A DNA stretch of 64,000 nt from Piezodorus guildinii (Eukaryota > Arthropoda > Insecta > Hemiptera > Pentatomidae). Location of the stretch: NCBI GenBank assembly GCA_023052935.1, contig CM041292.1, positions 135,298,951 through 135,362,950 of the forward strand, given 5' to 3'. Numbering within the stretch: position 1 is the first letter of the stretch; each line of letters starts with the position of its first letter. The notes below the pieces were generated by a model that was not told where the DNA came from, did no database searches, and was given only the letters and a program-made list of their open reading frames with translations. Shown here in pieces: positions 50,815-61,180 of this stretch. A program made the position numbers and the translations under genes.

Positions 50815-51590
50815 TACATTCACTTACAAAATAAAGAGTGAGGAAAAGTATTGTGATCGTTGAAAATGTTTGAATTCCAGTTTTTAACGGAAATAAACGT
50901 ATTAGTGTCCCCTGAGTCCATATAACCAATTTACCAAAAAAGATTTGTGTGTGTGTGTGTGTGCTAAGTGACCCCAAAACCAACATTCGTATGAAACTGA
51001 AATTTCATATTTAAGACAATAATAGGCCCAAGATATTCCAGCTACTTTTTCAAACTTGTACACCTTTTTACGATTTTCTCAAAAACGACTAAATTAAACT
51101 CGCGATATCAATTTAAAATTTATTGGACTTTAATATCATGCAGGTTTCATTCCGATTGAAATACTTTGACAGGGCTTAAATGGGAATATTTTAAATTTTC
51201 TTCTTCTAAGGTACGTTTAATTTTGTAGATTTTAAGTTACTATGCATATTATCTTGTTATAATAAATAAATAACGGATGAATATATAATTTGAACGAATT
51301 GCAGTACCGATTAAAGGGGAAATGAGCAAATTATTTTTTTAATGCGATTTTTCTGCTTTTAAACAGTAATATAGATATACAATATACCATTGAAAGGCTA
51401 AAGAAAAAAGCTTTTTTGTTTATAAGAAAAAATATTTTCTTATAAACGAAATTGTAAAAGTTAATGTAATTCTATGAATAGTAATAAACTAATTACTGAT
51501 TATTATACATAACAATTTACTAGTTTTATATTCTTCAATCTAAATCTTATGTTACCATTGAAACGAAATAAGCTTTATCTAAATTAAATA
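50815..51590 (-). repeat. Repeat family A, minus copy (long form)
   Basis: Collinear with 18600-19350 (GAAAAGTATTGTGATCGTTG, TTTTTAACGGAAATAAACGT, CATTCCGATTGAAATACTTT, CAATATACCATTGAAAGGCT). A short TG-dinucleotide run near 50948 interrupts it. Confidence 0.75.
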
Positions 51591-52299
51591 AAAACTTTTT
51601 TCAACTTTAGATGTGTTTAATAGTTCTGAAATTGAATTTCACAGCCTAAGTAAGTGAAATTCGTGTGTTGATCGCACCAGATTTTTTTACGTTTGAAACA
51701 AAAAGTAGGTATATCTTCAATTTTCCTAGATTAAAGCCGGTATTAAAAGTCACACGGGTCGTATACAGAAATTGAAGTTTTTTATTTTGTTTTCTTTCTC
51801 TGGCATTGTAGTTTTCCATACAGAAAATATTAGTACATTATTAAAAAATAGTACTTATTAGTAAATAAAATTGCTAATCATTTAGCTTTTCTTCCTGGAT
51901 ATATTTTCTTATTGAGTTCAAGAACTGTGTTATACTTATGATTTTGTCGGGTTTTCTCGATGTTAATAAACATTTAAAAAAGCTAGAAATCCATTCTTTT
52001 GGTTTTCATATGTAGGGATTCATGTGCTGTGTACATAAGTATGAGCTGGAGAGTTTCATTATGAATAAATATATCACATTTAGAGGAGGTATGAAATCTT
52101 ATGCGCTGTAGGATCACGTTACTCACATCATGACTAGATTTGAGTAGGTAGAAATTTTTATATACTATTCAAAGGACATTTCCTGATTATATGTTTTAAT
52201 AGAGTTTAGTACTTGACGAAGTAATTTCAGAACCATTAGAAAAGCATTGACTATTATCGGGGGATTTGTCTTCGATTCCTGGCTAGAAAGTTAATTAAT
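51591..52299. other. AT-rich non-coding DNA
   Basis: AAGTAAGTGAAATTCGTGTG near 51649 resembles the end of family A; otherwise nothing. Confidence 0.4.
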
Positions 52300-52560
52300 A
52301 CTTAGCTATCTCAAACATTCCCAGGACCTGTGTTTCATAAGCCCAGCTCGTAATGTCCTCCAAATGCGGAGAGTTCCTTGTACGATTATTATAGAGATTA
52401 TGTACCCTGATTGGGTATAATTACTTATATCTTGTGTAAACATTCTAAAATGGACATTCCATGTTGACCATATGTTAGGGCAATGTATGTTTAACTTTAG
52501 CCCGATAACTGTTGTTAATATTTCGAGATGAAAAACGCACGCTTGCGTCATATGTATTGA
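52300..52560. other. Complex non-coding island
   Basis: Unique, balanced composition, with GTAAACATT and CATATGTTAGG-type motifs. An 81-codon minus frame has no recognisable domain. Confidence 0.22.
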
Positions 52561-52715
52561 AAGCGGTTATTGATTAAAAGCAAACTACAATATTATATTT
52601 AATCTGTATTGCTCCCAGAGACCTTCCCTACAATAATATGGATTTTAATTAAGTTGAAGTTATAATTTTATTAAGTTAAAAAAAAAACAATAAAAAAAAA
52701 AAATAATAAAAAAAA

Positions 52716-53010
52716 CCTGAACCACTACAACCCATGAAGGGTCTTCTTAGGCTCAGTACATTCGTTCTGTTACTAAACCAATCGCAGTGCAAGAGGTGAT
52801 TAGGCCTTAATCGCGCTCAGCCGCCAGGTTTTTCCACAATTATTTTTGTTACCCACTTTATAGAGGCTTGGTCTTCCTCAGAATGGTCTCTATACCCCAG
52901 GGTGCCCCTCCTCCCCTCCACCCCGACAGAGTAAATATGAATTAACAGAATAAATAACTGCCACAGTCGGGATTCGAACCAAGGACCCGGAGAACAATAG
53001 ACTAGTGTTA
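52716..53010 (-). repeat. tRNA-derived SINE, family III (head truncated)
   Basis: Same body as 39500-39841 (CACTACAACCCATGAAGGGT, CGCTCAGCCGCCAGGTTTTT, CCACAGTCGGGATTCGAACC), broken at ACTAGTGTT before the A box. Confidence 0.82.
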
Positions 53011-53147
53011 TTAATTTAAAGCCAGAAATTATCTATTTTATTTCATCATGATCCATATTTTTGTTTGTCTTAATGCTAATACATTTTTTCAATATTTTTT
53101 CGATTATCATTAAATTATGGTTTAATATAATTCTTTTTTTTTTTTTA

Positions 53148-53660
53148 GTATTATTTATTAAAAATTACAACTATATTTGATAGTACAAGTAACTTAGCTG
53201 AAGAAAAAAATACATGAAAAACATAGAGAAACTACCCATTGACAGTAATCCAGTATATAATAAAACTACAAGGTCTCAAGGCCGTCTACGTCTCATACCC
53301 TTTGGAGGATTATAATGAATGGAAAAGGAAGCTAGGATAATGGGTTAGTGTAGGGGTGTAGTTCTCCATGAAAGGAGTTATACCTGATTCGGACCTCGTC
53401 GCCAAAATGTGGAGCATTAAGGTCTCTATAGATGAATTTATTCATGAAAAAGTAATGATTTTATTATTAATTTAAGATTGTAGAAATTGGGTACGGGAAA
53501 AATTCGATGGCTAAGTAGAACTCCAACTCATCCGTCATTTAGTAGAGCTCTACTCCGTATGACAAGCTAGGCCTTATTACGGTCATGTAGATGAGGCTTT
53601 TGTAGTTAAGTGGGAGCTTAAAGCGTCTTTATAGTAAATAATGAAGTAACTGAAAGCGGC
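53148..53660 (-). mobile_element. 5'-truncated Jockey-like LINE
   Basis: Inverse LINE tail with TTACAACTATATTTGATAGT, AAGGTCTCAAGGCCGTC, GAGCTCTACTCCGTATGACA and ATGTAGATGAGGCTTTTGTA. Strongly decayed, no open frame. Confidence 0.72.
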
Positions 53661-54501
53661 GAATAAAAATTAAATTCATTAAGTCCTAAGGAGCATTTGT
53701 TTTTTGGATTACAATCAATTTGATTTTTTTATGTAAATCCAAATTTAAATATTTCTTATTTACTGAATCTACTCTTAATTAAGTGTACCGTATAGTTCCG
53801 TTAATGTTTTTTTTTTTTTTTTTCTTTTTGTTTAATCTCTACCCACATAAAATGATACCATGATTATTGGTTTCCAAAAACTCCTTCTAAACCTTACAAC
53901 GGATTTTGATACGGTTTCCACTATCGTTGAAGGCATTCTTTATTTTAGATTTGTAAGTAAAATACATTTATTTAGATAGGAAAATTAAATTTCCTGGCAA
54001 TCAAAGTATCAAAAAATCTTTCCTAAAATATGAGTATTAATTCAGACCTATAATATACCGTTGGAAGTTAATACACAATAAAATAAGTTGTAGACGTTAA
54101 CCAAATTTTGTTATTAGCTCATAAAGTTATCAACATGTGTTATTTGTAATGATGAATGATATGAAATTCAGTGCTACTACCGTATACAAGCTTTTCTGTG
54201 TTATTCACTGTGTGTTCAAGTGTCATTCTTCCATTCCGTAATCAAGAGTTTAGAAAAAAAAAAAAAATTGTACGTAAGATGTTAAAATAAATGGAATTTT
54301 TTTTCTAAATCCATCGTCTAACTTTGTCGATAATTATTATATCTACTTACAATTCATTTCATGAAAACAAATATTCCACTTTACATTAAATGGGACCCTA
54401 ATTAATATTTTTAAATGTATTTAGAAAAAGTTCATTAAAAAAATGAAAACAGTAACAAATCTAATAAAATAGGAACCGTTAACATTACAAAGAAAAGGAA
54501 G
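53661..54501. other. AT-rich non-coding DNA, part of a possible family A remnant
   Basis: AATATACCGTTGGAAGTTAA near 54051 recalls the distal block of family A. The rest is not recognisable. Confidence 0.4.
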
Positions 54502-54793
54502 TTTTTATTTTATTTATTTATTTAACGTCACTTTATATTACTATGGCTAATCGGATGATGCTACAGTGGGAGTACTAAATTTTGCCTATCCAGGTTTTAT
54601 TAGGATAGGGATTTTTAACGAGTACCTGACATCGCACAGGCTCGGGACCACCTTTTAACGTCCCCTCCGAAGGAGGGCGTAACTAAGGATTTTTTACTCC
54701 TATTAAAAAATCCTAGGACCACCGGCGGGTTTGAATCCGTGACCTTTGGCATGGGAGGCTGTTACGCTAGCCACCCAGCTACAAGTGATCCCC
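54502..54793 (-). repeat. tRNA-derived SINE, family I
   Basis: Same structure as 20905-21153, with B-box inverse GGTTTGAATCCGTGACC on the plus strand. AAAAGGAAGTTTT on the left and AAAAGAAAGTTTT on the right may be an imperfect target duplication. Confidence 0.83.
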
Positions 54794-55039
54794 AAAAGAA
54801 AGTTTTGATTTATTACCAGTTTTTATGTTTCTAATTTCTGCTAATATTTCAATATAATAATGAATAGATGCTATGGGAACTTTTCGTTATGATGAGCGTT
54901 TAGTGATCAACTCTTAGTTGGTCAAACTGTACTTTTTGACATAAATGATACCACATTCAAATTGCACCCACGTGAAGCAAGAAGGGTCCACTAGTTTTCT
55001 ATAAATATCAATCATCTGTAGAGCCAAACACTTTTCCAA

Positions 55040-55500
55040 TACACTAACACATTTGTTTTATTTTGAATAATTTGAGCTTTCTTTGCAGAATTATGTACCC
55101 CATTAAACGAGCTGCTTGTTGACAGATACAAGTACCATTCCCCAGTTCCTTTCAGCCGCCGTACACTTCCGTCGAGAATCGATAGACTGCTTTGCGGTCG
55201 CCTATCGGGCCTCATTACAGCAAGCAGACTGAAAAACTGTTCCAAAAAGTCTGAAAAAACTAATTCGACTGACATTTGCTATAATGAGTCCCCACCGCAG
55301 GATTACACGGCCAAGGGAGGCTATCACCCAAGAGGGCCAGTCCCTGATCCCGACCATTACCACGGCAAGGCATCCTAAACAATCCTCAGCAAATGTCCAA
55401 TTACAGACAAATGAGTACCTCAGGGTCTTCTTTATTTTTTGGCTCTTCGTAATTTGTTGGTTTTGGAAACGACGTCTGTGGCGTATAATATAGGTCATAA
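55040..55500. other. Complex, G+C-richer island
   Basis: The most balanced composition among the islands. It is open over about 100 codons on the minus strand (55202-55522) and partly on plus, without recognisable domains or clear splice structure. Unique in the window. Candidate conserved regulatory block or an exon of an unknown transcript. Confidence 0.28.
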
Positions 55501-55929
55501 TTGACTTATTAGGGTTATTCAAGGTTAGGATGAAATGTGATCACCTGCTTGAAGAATGCTCATTCAGTTTCTAAAATTAAGAAGTGGGGTGGGCTAATAT
55601 TAACATAACAAACAGAATGACCGGGTTAACGATTGTTTGAAATATTGTGATGTTACCTAGAAGTATGATAAGAGAGGGAATATCGTGGATTTGGGAATTC
55701 AAAAGTTATAGTCGTAGGAACCTTATGGCAAATAGCTCTGGTTCGGAGAGTTCAAATGTACTTTCTTGCGGCTAAAGGAACAGTTCTTAATCTCCCCACT
55801 TGGTTAGCATAGATTGATTGACTGTTTTATAATAATTCTATAATAGGAAAAGATGTAGTACCAAATATATCACATTTCAATTATCTATGATACGGACTGA
55901 ATAATCGATTTTTTAAATATTTTTTTTTT
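55501..55929. other. Non-coding DNA
   Basis: Nothing recognisable. Confidence 0.45.
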
Positions 55930-56040
55930 AAATTTATAATATAATTATTTATTCGGATGTATTACAGTTTTTCGCTATGGACAATAACAATATTGCTACA
56001 TGATAACATTCATACAATATTTACAATGTAATTAGATATT
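55930..56040 (-). mobile_element. Decayed LINE 3' tail
   Basis: Inverse of a Jockey-type terminus: TGTATTACAG, GACAATAACAATATTG and AACATTCATACAATAT parallel the 3' ends at 21960 and 27930-28035. Confidence 0.55.
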
Positions 56041-56072
56041 CAATGGCTCATAATACGGCGGTAATATTTGTT

Positions 56073-56342
56073 TTCCTGTCACTTTATGCTACTGTGGCTA
56101 ACAGGACGATGCTATAATGGGAGTCTTGAATTTTGCCTATCTAGGTTTAATTAGAATAGGAATCTTTAACGAGAATTGGCATCGCACAGGATCAAGACCA
56201 TCTATTTACGTCCCGTTTGAAGGACGGCATAACTAATCATGTTTTACTCCCATTAAAAAATTCTAGGGCACCTGCAGGTTTGAACCCGCGACCTTGGAAA
56301 TAGTGCTCTGTTATCTTAGCCAATAGGCGACAAGTGACCCCC
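56073..56342 (-). repeat. tRNA-derived SINE, family I
   Basis: Same family as 20905-21153: CTACTGTGGCTAACAGGACG, TTAATTAGAATAGGAATC and inverse B box GGTTTGAACCCGCGACC. Confidence 0.8.
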
Positions 56343-56639
56343 GATTGTAATGAAAACAAATAACAATAAATTAATAGCGAGGTTAATTTAAAAACTCTAT
56401 GATTTTTGAGCTGTATCGTCGACGTTGGCAATAGCATTAGTTATTTGCTATTTTACTGAAATGAATCTAGTCTTAATAACCAAAGTCAATATGTCTAAAA
56501 CAAAAAAGCTTGATTCTAAAATATTCACGTTTTCCGTACTTTATATTATTAAAATTTAATTATAGTAAATTTATATGTAACCTATGATTCCAACGTTAAA
56601 TTATTGTTAAATAGTCTTTAATTTTTAAATAAACGAAGT

Positions 56640-56960
56640 TAAAGCCTTATGTGGTCCTAAGCGATTTTAAAAATCGTATACTGTTCAAAGACGGAGTTAA
56701 CCGCTGGTCACCGGGGGAAAATGGTCGGTCATGATTTGACTAACCAGGTGAGACCCGGGTCACGTCCTCCAACCACCGACTTGCTGATTACACGACCATC
56801 CTTTACCATTTGCGGGACCCTCCGGAGCCAGCCTCACCGCAGTCGTCGATGCTGTAACGAATTGTGACCCCATCATTATACGGTAGCGTTCCGATTTAAA
56901 GGTTTCCCCTGGAGATGGAGTTGTCTCAGTGTCAGGATCAGTCGTTATCATTATGGTAGA
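56640..56960. other. Complex G+C-rich island with a minus-strand frame
   Basis: A 63-codon minus frame (56760-56951) begins ATG in a CCATAATG context and reads TTPSPGETFKSERYRIMMGS in part. It resembles nothing I can name. The surrounding 300 bp are far more G+C-rich than the flanks. Possibly the 5' part of a transposable element or a conserved element. Confidence 0.25.
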
Positions 56961-57554
56961 ACTGAAAAAGCTCGCCCTTAAGAATTAGTTGAATATTGTT
57001 AATATTAATTTATATACAATTTTGTTATGAGGTCTGAGACCTGACAATTTATATTTATAGTTATTATATTTCTAATTATGATAAGAATAAATATATTTGT
57101 AATAATTATAAATAATAATTGGCATAGACTCATTATTTATTTGCACTGTTTTTTAAATATCTTTAAAAGTTAAATCTCACTTGTCTAAAATAAAGGGCTG
57201 ATTAGCAAATGTGCAAATGTAAAATGCATTTGAAGCACCAAGAAGAATAACCTTTTCTGACGTGATCTATAAGTCTCTCATGCAGCACTCTTTCAGTCTT
57301 CTCATATTTCACATGTGAGTTGTTGCAGTATCTATGATAAATCTGTTTAAAAACGACTTGTCAAACGCAGCAGTACAGAGGAGGAGGGTAGAGATTCAGA
57401 AAGACGGAATCTGGTTGAACGGGTCTGAATTGATGATTTAAATTGAAGGGTTTAGCTTAAATATAGCTGGGGCGCTGAGTTCTGATAACCTGATAGAAGA
57501 AGGAAGCTAGGAAATACTGGTATCTGTAACGAGAATAAATCCACCTTTACTCGG
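56961..57554. other. AT-rich non-coding DNA
   Basis: Nothing recognisable. Confidence 0.5.
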
Positions 57555-58030
57555 CGTAATAATAATAATAATGTATTTGTTTATTCTGGGACAAGTCCCT
57601 TTAGAATATTACAATATACAATAATGAGAAAATTACTGTCTTAGAGTAAGATTAAAGAAAGAAAAGAAAAATACAATGAATAATAAGTAAAAAAAGAAAC
57701 CATAAGAGAAATAGCAAACAAAAAAATTTAAAACAGTATATATCTTCGAAAACTAATGGCTGTAAAAATATTTGTTAAAAAAAGATATAAGTGATGATTA
57801 AAGAACATAATAATTAAATAATTAATACTGGGTTATATGCGTGTCTCTGGTGATCCCGAATACAAACCGTATAGCACAGTTCATAATACGCTTGAGTTTT
57901 GCTTCGAGCTCACCTAAAGTCCGCTGTACACCACACAACCGTAGTCAAAGTTGGTAAAGACAAGATAGATAACAAGGAGTACGAGTATTGAATGGTAGGA
58001 GATGATGGAGGTGACGGAATTGTTTTAGGG
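57555..58030 (-). mobile_element. 5'-truncated LINE fragment (CR1/L2-like C-terminus)
   Basis: Near 57860-57960 the minus strand reads FDYGCVVYSGL and, after a frameshift, ELEAKLKRIMNCAIRFVFG, the post-thumb motif of CR1/L2-type polymerases. The 3' side ends in an AAT-type triplet run at 57560-57575. Frameshifted. Confidence 0.62.
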
Positions 58031-58062
58031 TTTCTATGTTTATACTGTAAATATTGTGTGCA

Positions 58063-58114
58063 TGTGAACTTATAGCAATATTATATACAATGATAATATT
58101 GCTATAAGTTCACA
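58063..58114. repeat. Perfect palindrome with 21-bp arms
   Basis: GTGAACTTATAGCAATATTA (58064-58083) and its exact inverse (58094-58113) flank a 10-base loop; one further T-A pair extends the stem on the outside. Confidence 0.95.
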
Positions 58115-58319
58115 AGACAAATTGTAGTAAATTCGAATATATACATTATAATTGAAATTAATAAATTAATTTTATTTCAGTATTTTCAGTCCCATTAAGG
58201 AACGGTTTTCAAGGATGTTATGTGCTGATAAAAATAATCCTATGAATTTCTAAAAGTACTATTCATTCATATGCCACATTTCCTTAGAATATGATTAATA
58301 AAACCAAATAGAACTTTTC

Positions 58320-58700
58320 ACTCAGATCGATCACCAACCAGACAAAAGAATAGGGACTATTGTATTCCGTATTCGATAGTTTTATGGCGCCATATTAATC
58401 ATAATTAACATCTGTGGTAAGGTGACAATCGGAAACAATCGGCTATCACTTCACACCTGTAATTAGCATAATTAATTCCTATAGTTCTCAAATGATCGCC
58501 ACCTCTTCTGATAAGAATGAAACATAGATTGTTAATGTGATTTGATCATGCACGGGACGTTTTTCTATTCCCATTGTCATTGATTCCCTTTGTCGGTATG
58601 TCATCGAAGACAATGGTGCTTGTAAAAAAGTAATAAGCTCTTTTTTAGCCAAGCATCTCAAATAGCTCGTATACGACATGTAATGGATTGGAGCTAATGA
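58320..58700. other. Complex non-coding island with homeodomain-type motifs
   Basis: Contains CATATTAATCATAATTAACA, GTAATTAGCATAATTAATTC and TGATTTGATCATGC, resembling clustered homeodomain and TALE sites. No ORF, no repeat match. Candidate enhancer. Confidence 0.28.
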
Positions 58701-58736
58701 AGGTTATTCTATGACATCTAAATAATCTATATTTCA

Positions 58737-58738
<2 letters not shown>

Positions 58739-58798
<60 letters not shown>
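58739..58798. repeat. (AT)n microsatellite
   Basis: About 60 bp of uninterrupted AT dinucleotides. Confidence 0.92.
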
Positions 58799-58800
<2 letters not shown>

Positions 58801-58817
58801 CAAATAATCTAGATTTT

Positions 58818-58975
58818 ATTTTTATTGATTTTATTTTGTATATATGTATATTTTATTATTATTATTATATAAATTTATAGTTTTGTATATATCGTGTGAA
58901 TGTAGTATGAATGTTGTACGTTATCACTATTAAAAATGTCCTGAATTGGACAGATTGTAATATTGCTCAATGAAT

Positions 58976-59002
<27 letters not shown>
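58818..59002 (+). mobile_element. LINE 3'-tail insertion with target-site duplication
   Basis: About 160 bp of a Jockey-type 3' UTR and the terminus TGTCCTGAATTGGACAGATT ... CAATGAATAAA, followed by roughly 30 A residues. ATCTAGATTTT flanks it at 58807-58817 and 59003-59013. The last 44 bp equal those of the insertion at 6672-6757. Confidence 0.87.
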
Positions 59003-59006
<4 letters not shown>

Positions 59007-59013
59007 AGATTTT

Positions 59014-60279
59014 GGATGTAATTTTATTATAAACTTCATCATTTTTATGTTAAACAATCAGGTCGAACTTCGTCCTCTTTTTAACATATTGAAAACTAAT
59101 ATTTTTTCATAGCAAAAAGGCCATTAATCATTAGTGATTTCTTTTTTTTGTCTGACAGAAGATGATCCCAAGAACTGTTTCAAGGGTAGATAATTTCTTG
59201 GAATTATTTGTGATTCTTCTGATAATTACTTCTTTAATGGTTGATTAGTAATTAACTTAGACTTTATATGATGAATTATTACCATTCCCTTTTTTGGATT
59301 TCAACTTGTTTTAATTTTTTTCAATCCTAATTATTCCAGAAAGTCAACTTTATGTTGATATAAATAAGAAACATGCAAATAATTCCCATTAAAAAGGTGG
59401 TCAATTAAAAGTTTTGTAATAAAAAAAATAATTTACGGTGATAAGTGAGAAATATAAAGCTATAATATAATATAATGGAAATAGCACATTAGAGAAAAGG
59501 ATAAAAAAAAAAAATTAAAAGGTTATTAATTTTTTTAGGGTGGAGGGAGAGGGGAGGGGACGATGAGAATAGCCATAAATATATAAATTATATGAATATA
59601 TAAATATTTTTTAATGAAGGGTACCCAAGCCACTGGTAATGATTTCATCTATATACATGTATAATTAAACTTAAGAATATCGGAATATAAATCTATATAT
59701 ATATTTCAACAATTTCAGAAAGTATTCATTTTACGGGAAAAAATCCTAATGACACAAATAAATTTTATATAATCTTAAAAAAAAAAAAAATACTTTGCTT
59801 TTAGACATAGTTTTATTTTATAATTTACATTTTGGAAATGAGAAAAAAAGTGGGTAAGTTGTCACTATCTACGTAGTGACAGAACGGTAACTTCTACAAT
59901 ATTATTCGTTATATATTAATTTTTCTATAAAATGATATTAAAGTCCATTTAACTGTATATAACATAGTAACTTTAATCAAAATCGTAAGGACCGTTGTCT
60001 TGTTGAGAAAATCATTAATAGGTGTAAAATGTACATCCACGCAGGAATATTAGTTGATAAGTTGCTCATGTGTCTCTATCACATTTACTGAATTTATTTT
60101 AAAATACAGTTGTTGTAATATCAATAAATAAATATATATATATGTCTCAAGCATAAACCTACCTTAAATATGTATTCAACTCCCCTTAAACTGATATTAC
60201 AATACCAACATTAATGAGTCAACATCGTATTGATTCGAAAATATTTGTAAGGTGATCTTAAAAAAAATTTAAGTATTTC
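59014..60279. other. AT-rich non-coding DNA
   Basis: AATCAAAATCGTAAGGACCG ... GAGAAAATC near 59980-60015 is reminiscent of family A (plus) but short. Otherwise nothing. Confidence 0.4.
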
Positions 60280-60660
60280 ATGTTTATTCATGGAACGTTT
60301 TTACACTGTAAATTCCAGTTATTTAACAACAATTTCAGCTTATGTAGACATAAAGCCAATTTCAGGCAACAGCCATAAACACTCGCCAGAATTAAAGGAC
60401 TTATTAGCATAAACACACTACTGAGCTCGCTATCATAAGCGTTTCTAGGATTCGTTGAGTCAGAAATTTATTTTTATGACCGATATTTCCATTTCATCAA
60501 GATATGATATAGCAGCTTCTCGGTACGAAGGTGTGATGAAATCGCTTCTTCCCATATCGGCGTTAATATTTGCATAGAAAGTATGCAATGAATACAAAGT
60601 GGAAGCTCCGAGACCTAACGGGTAATTATATAGCCATTTCCTATAAAACCTGCAAGTTAT
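60280..60660. other. Complex non-coding island
   Basis: Unique, relatively balanced sequence with TTTTTATGACC and GGTAATTATATAG motifs. No ORF. Candidate conserved element. Confidence 0.25.
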
Positions 60661-60861
60661 GTACGTTATAATTAATAATATGTAATTGAAATAATATAAT
60701 TATGATTGCTGGGATTATATAACCTGTTAATATATACATATGGTGATAGGTTTTTGAGATGGAAAAAATGTAGTTTAGAAGTAATTTTTCTAATATAAAT
60801 ATATTAAAGTAATAATTAATACATTAAAATAGACTGCTAATTATATAGCCCATTTATGAAT

Positions 60862-61000
60862 ATTAATAAAAACCGGTAAAGAAATAGGACTCGAATTAAA
60901 TACCGATAAGACGAAATATATGATTAATGGCAGAAATGGTGGCGATCTTGATGATATTAATATATCAGGCTATACTTATGAACACGTAGAGAAATTCAAG
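60862..61000 (+). pseudogene. Reverse-transcriptase fragment of an older LINE
   Basis: The plus strand reads KTGKEIGLELNTDKTKYMI and NINISGYTYEHVEKFK, the post-catalytic region of an RT of RTE-like or related LINEs. It is cut at 61000 by the 3' end of the I-group LINE, before the expected YLG motif. Confidence 0.75.
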
Positions 61001-61180
61001 TTGTTGTTGTTGTTTGGGGTTTTGAGGCGTAAAACCCAGGGGTCATCAACGCCTATAGTTCTCTTTAAGTATAAATAAATAAATAAATCAAAACTAATAA
61101 ACTAGGCGTATAATAATTAGATAAAATAGTAAAAAAATAAATAAATAAATAAAAAAATAAAGATAAGTTAAATTAAAAGA

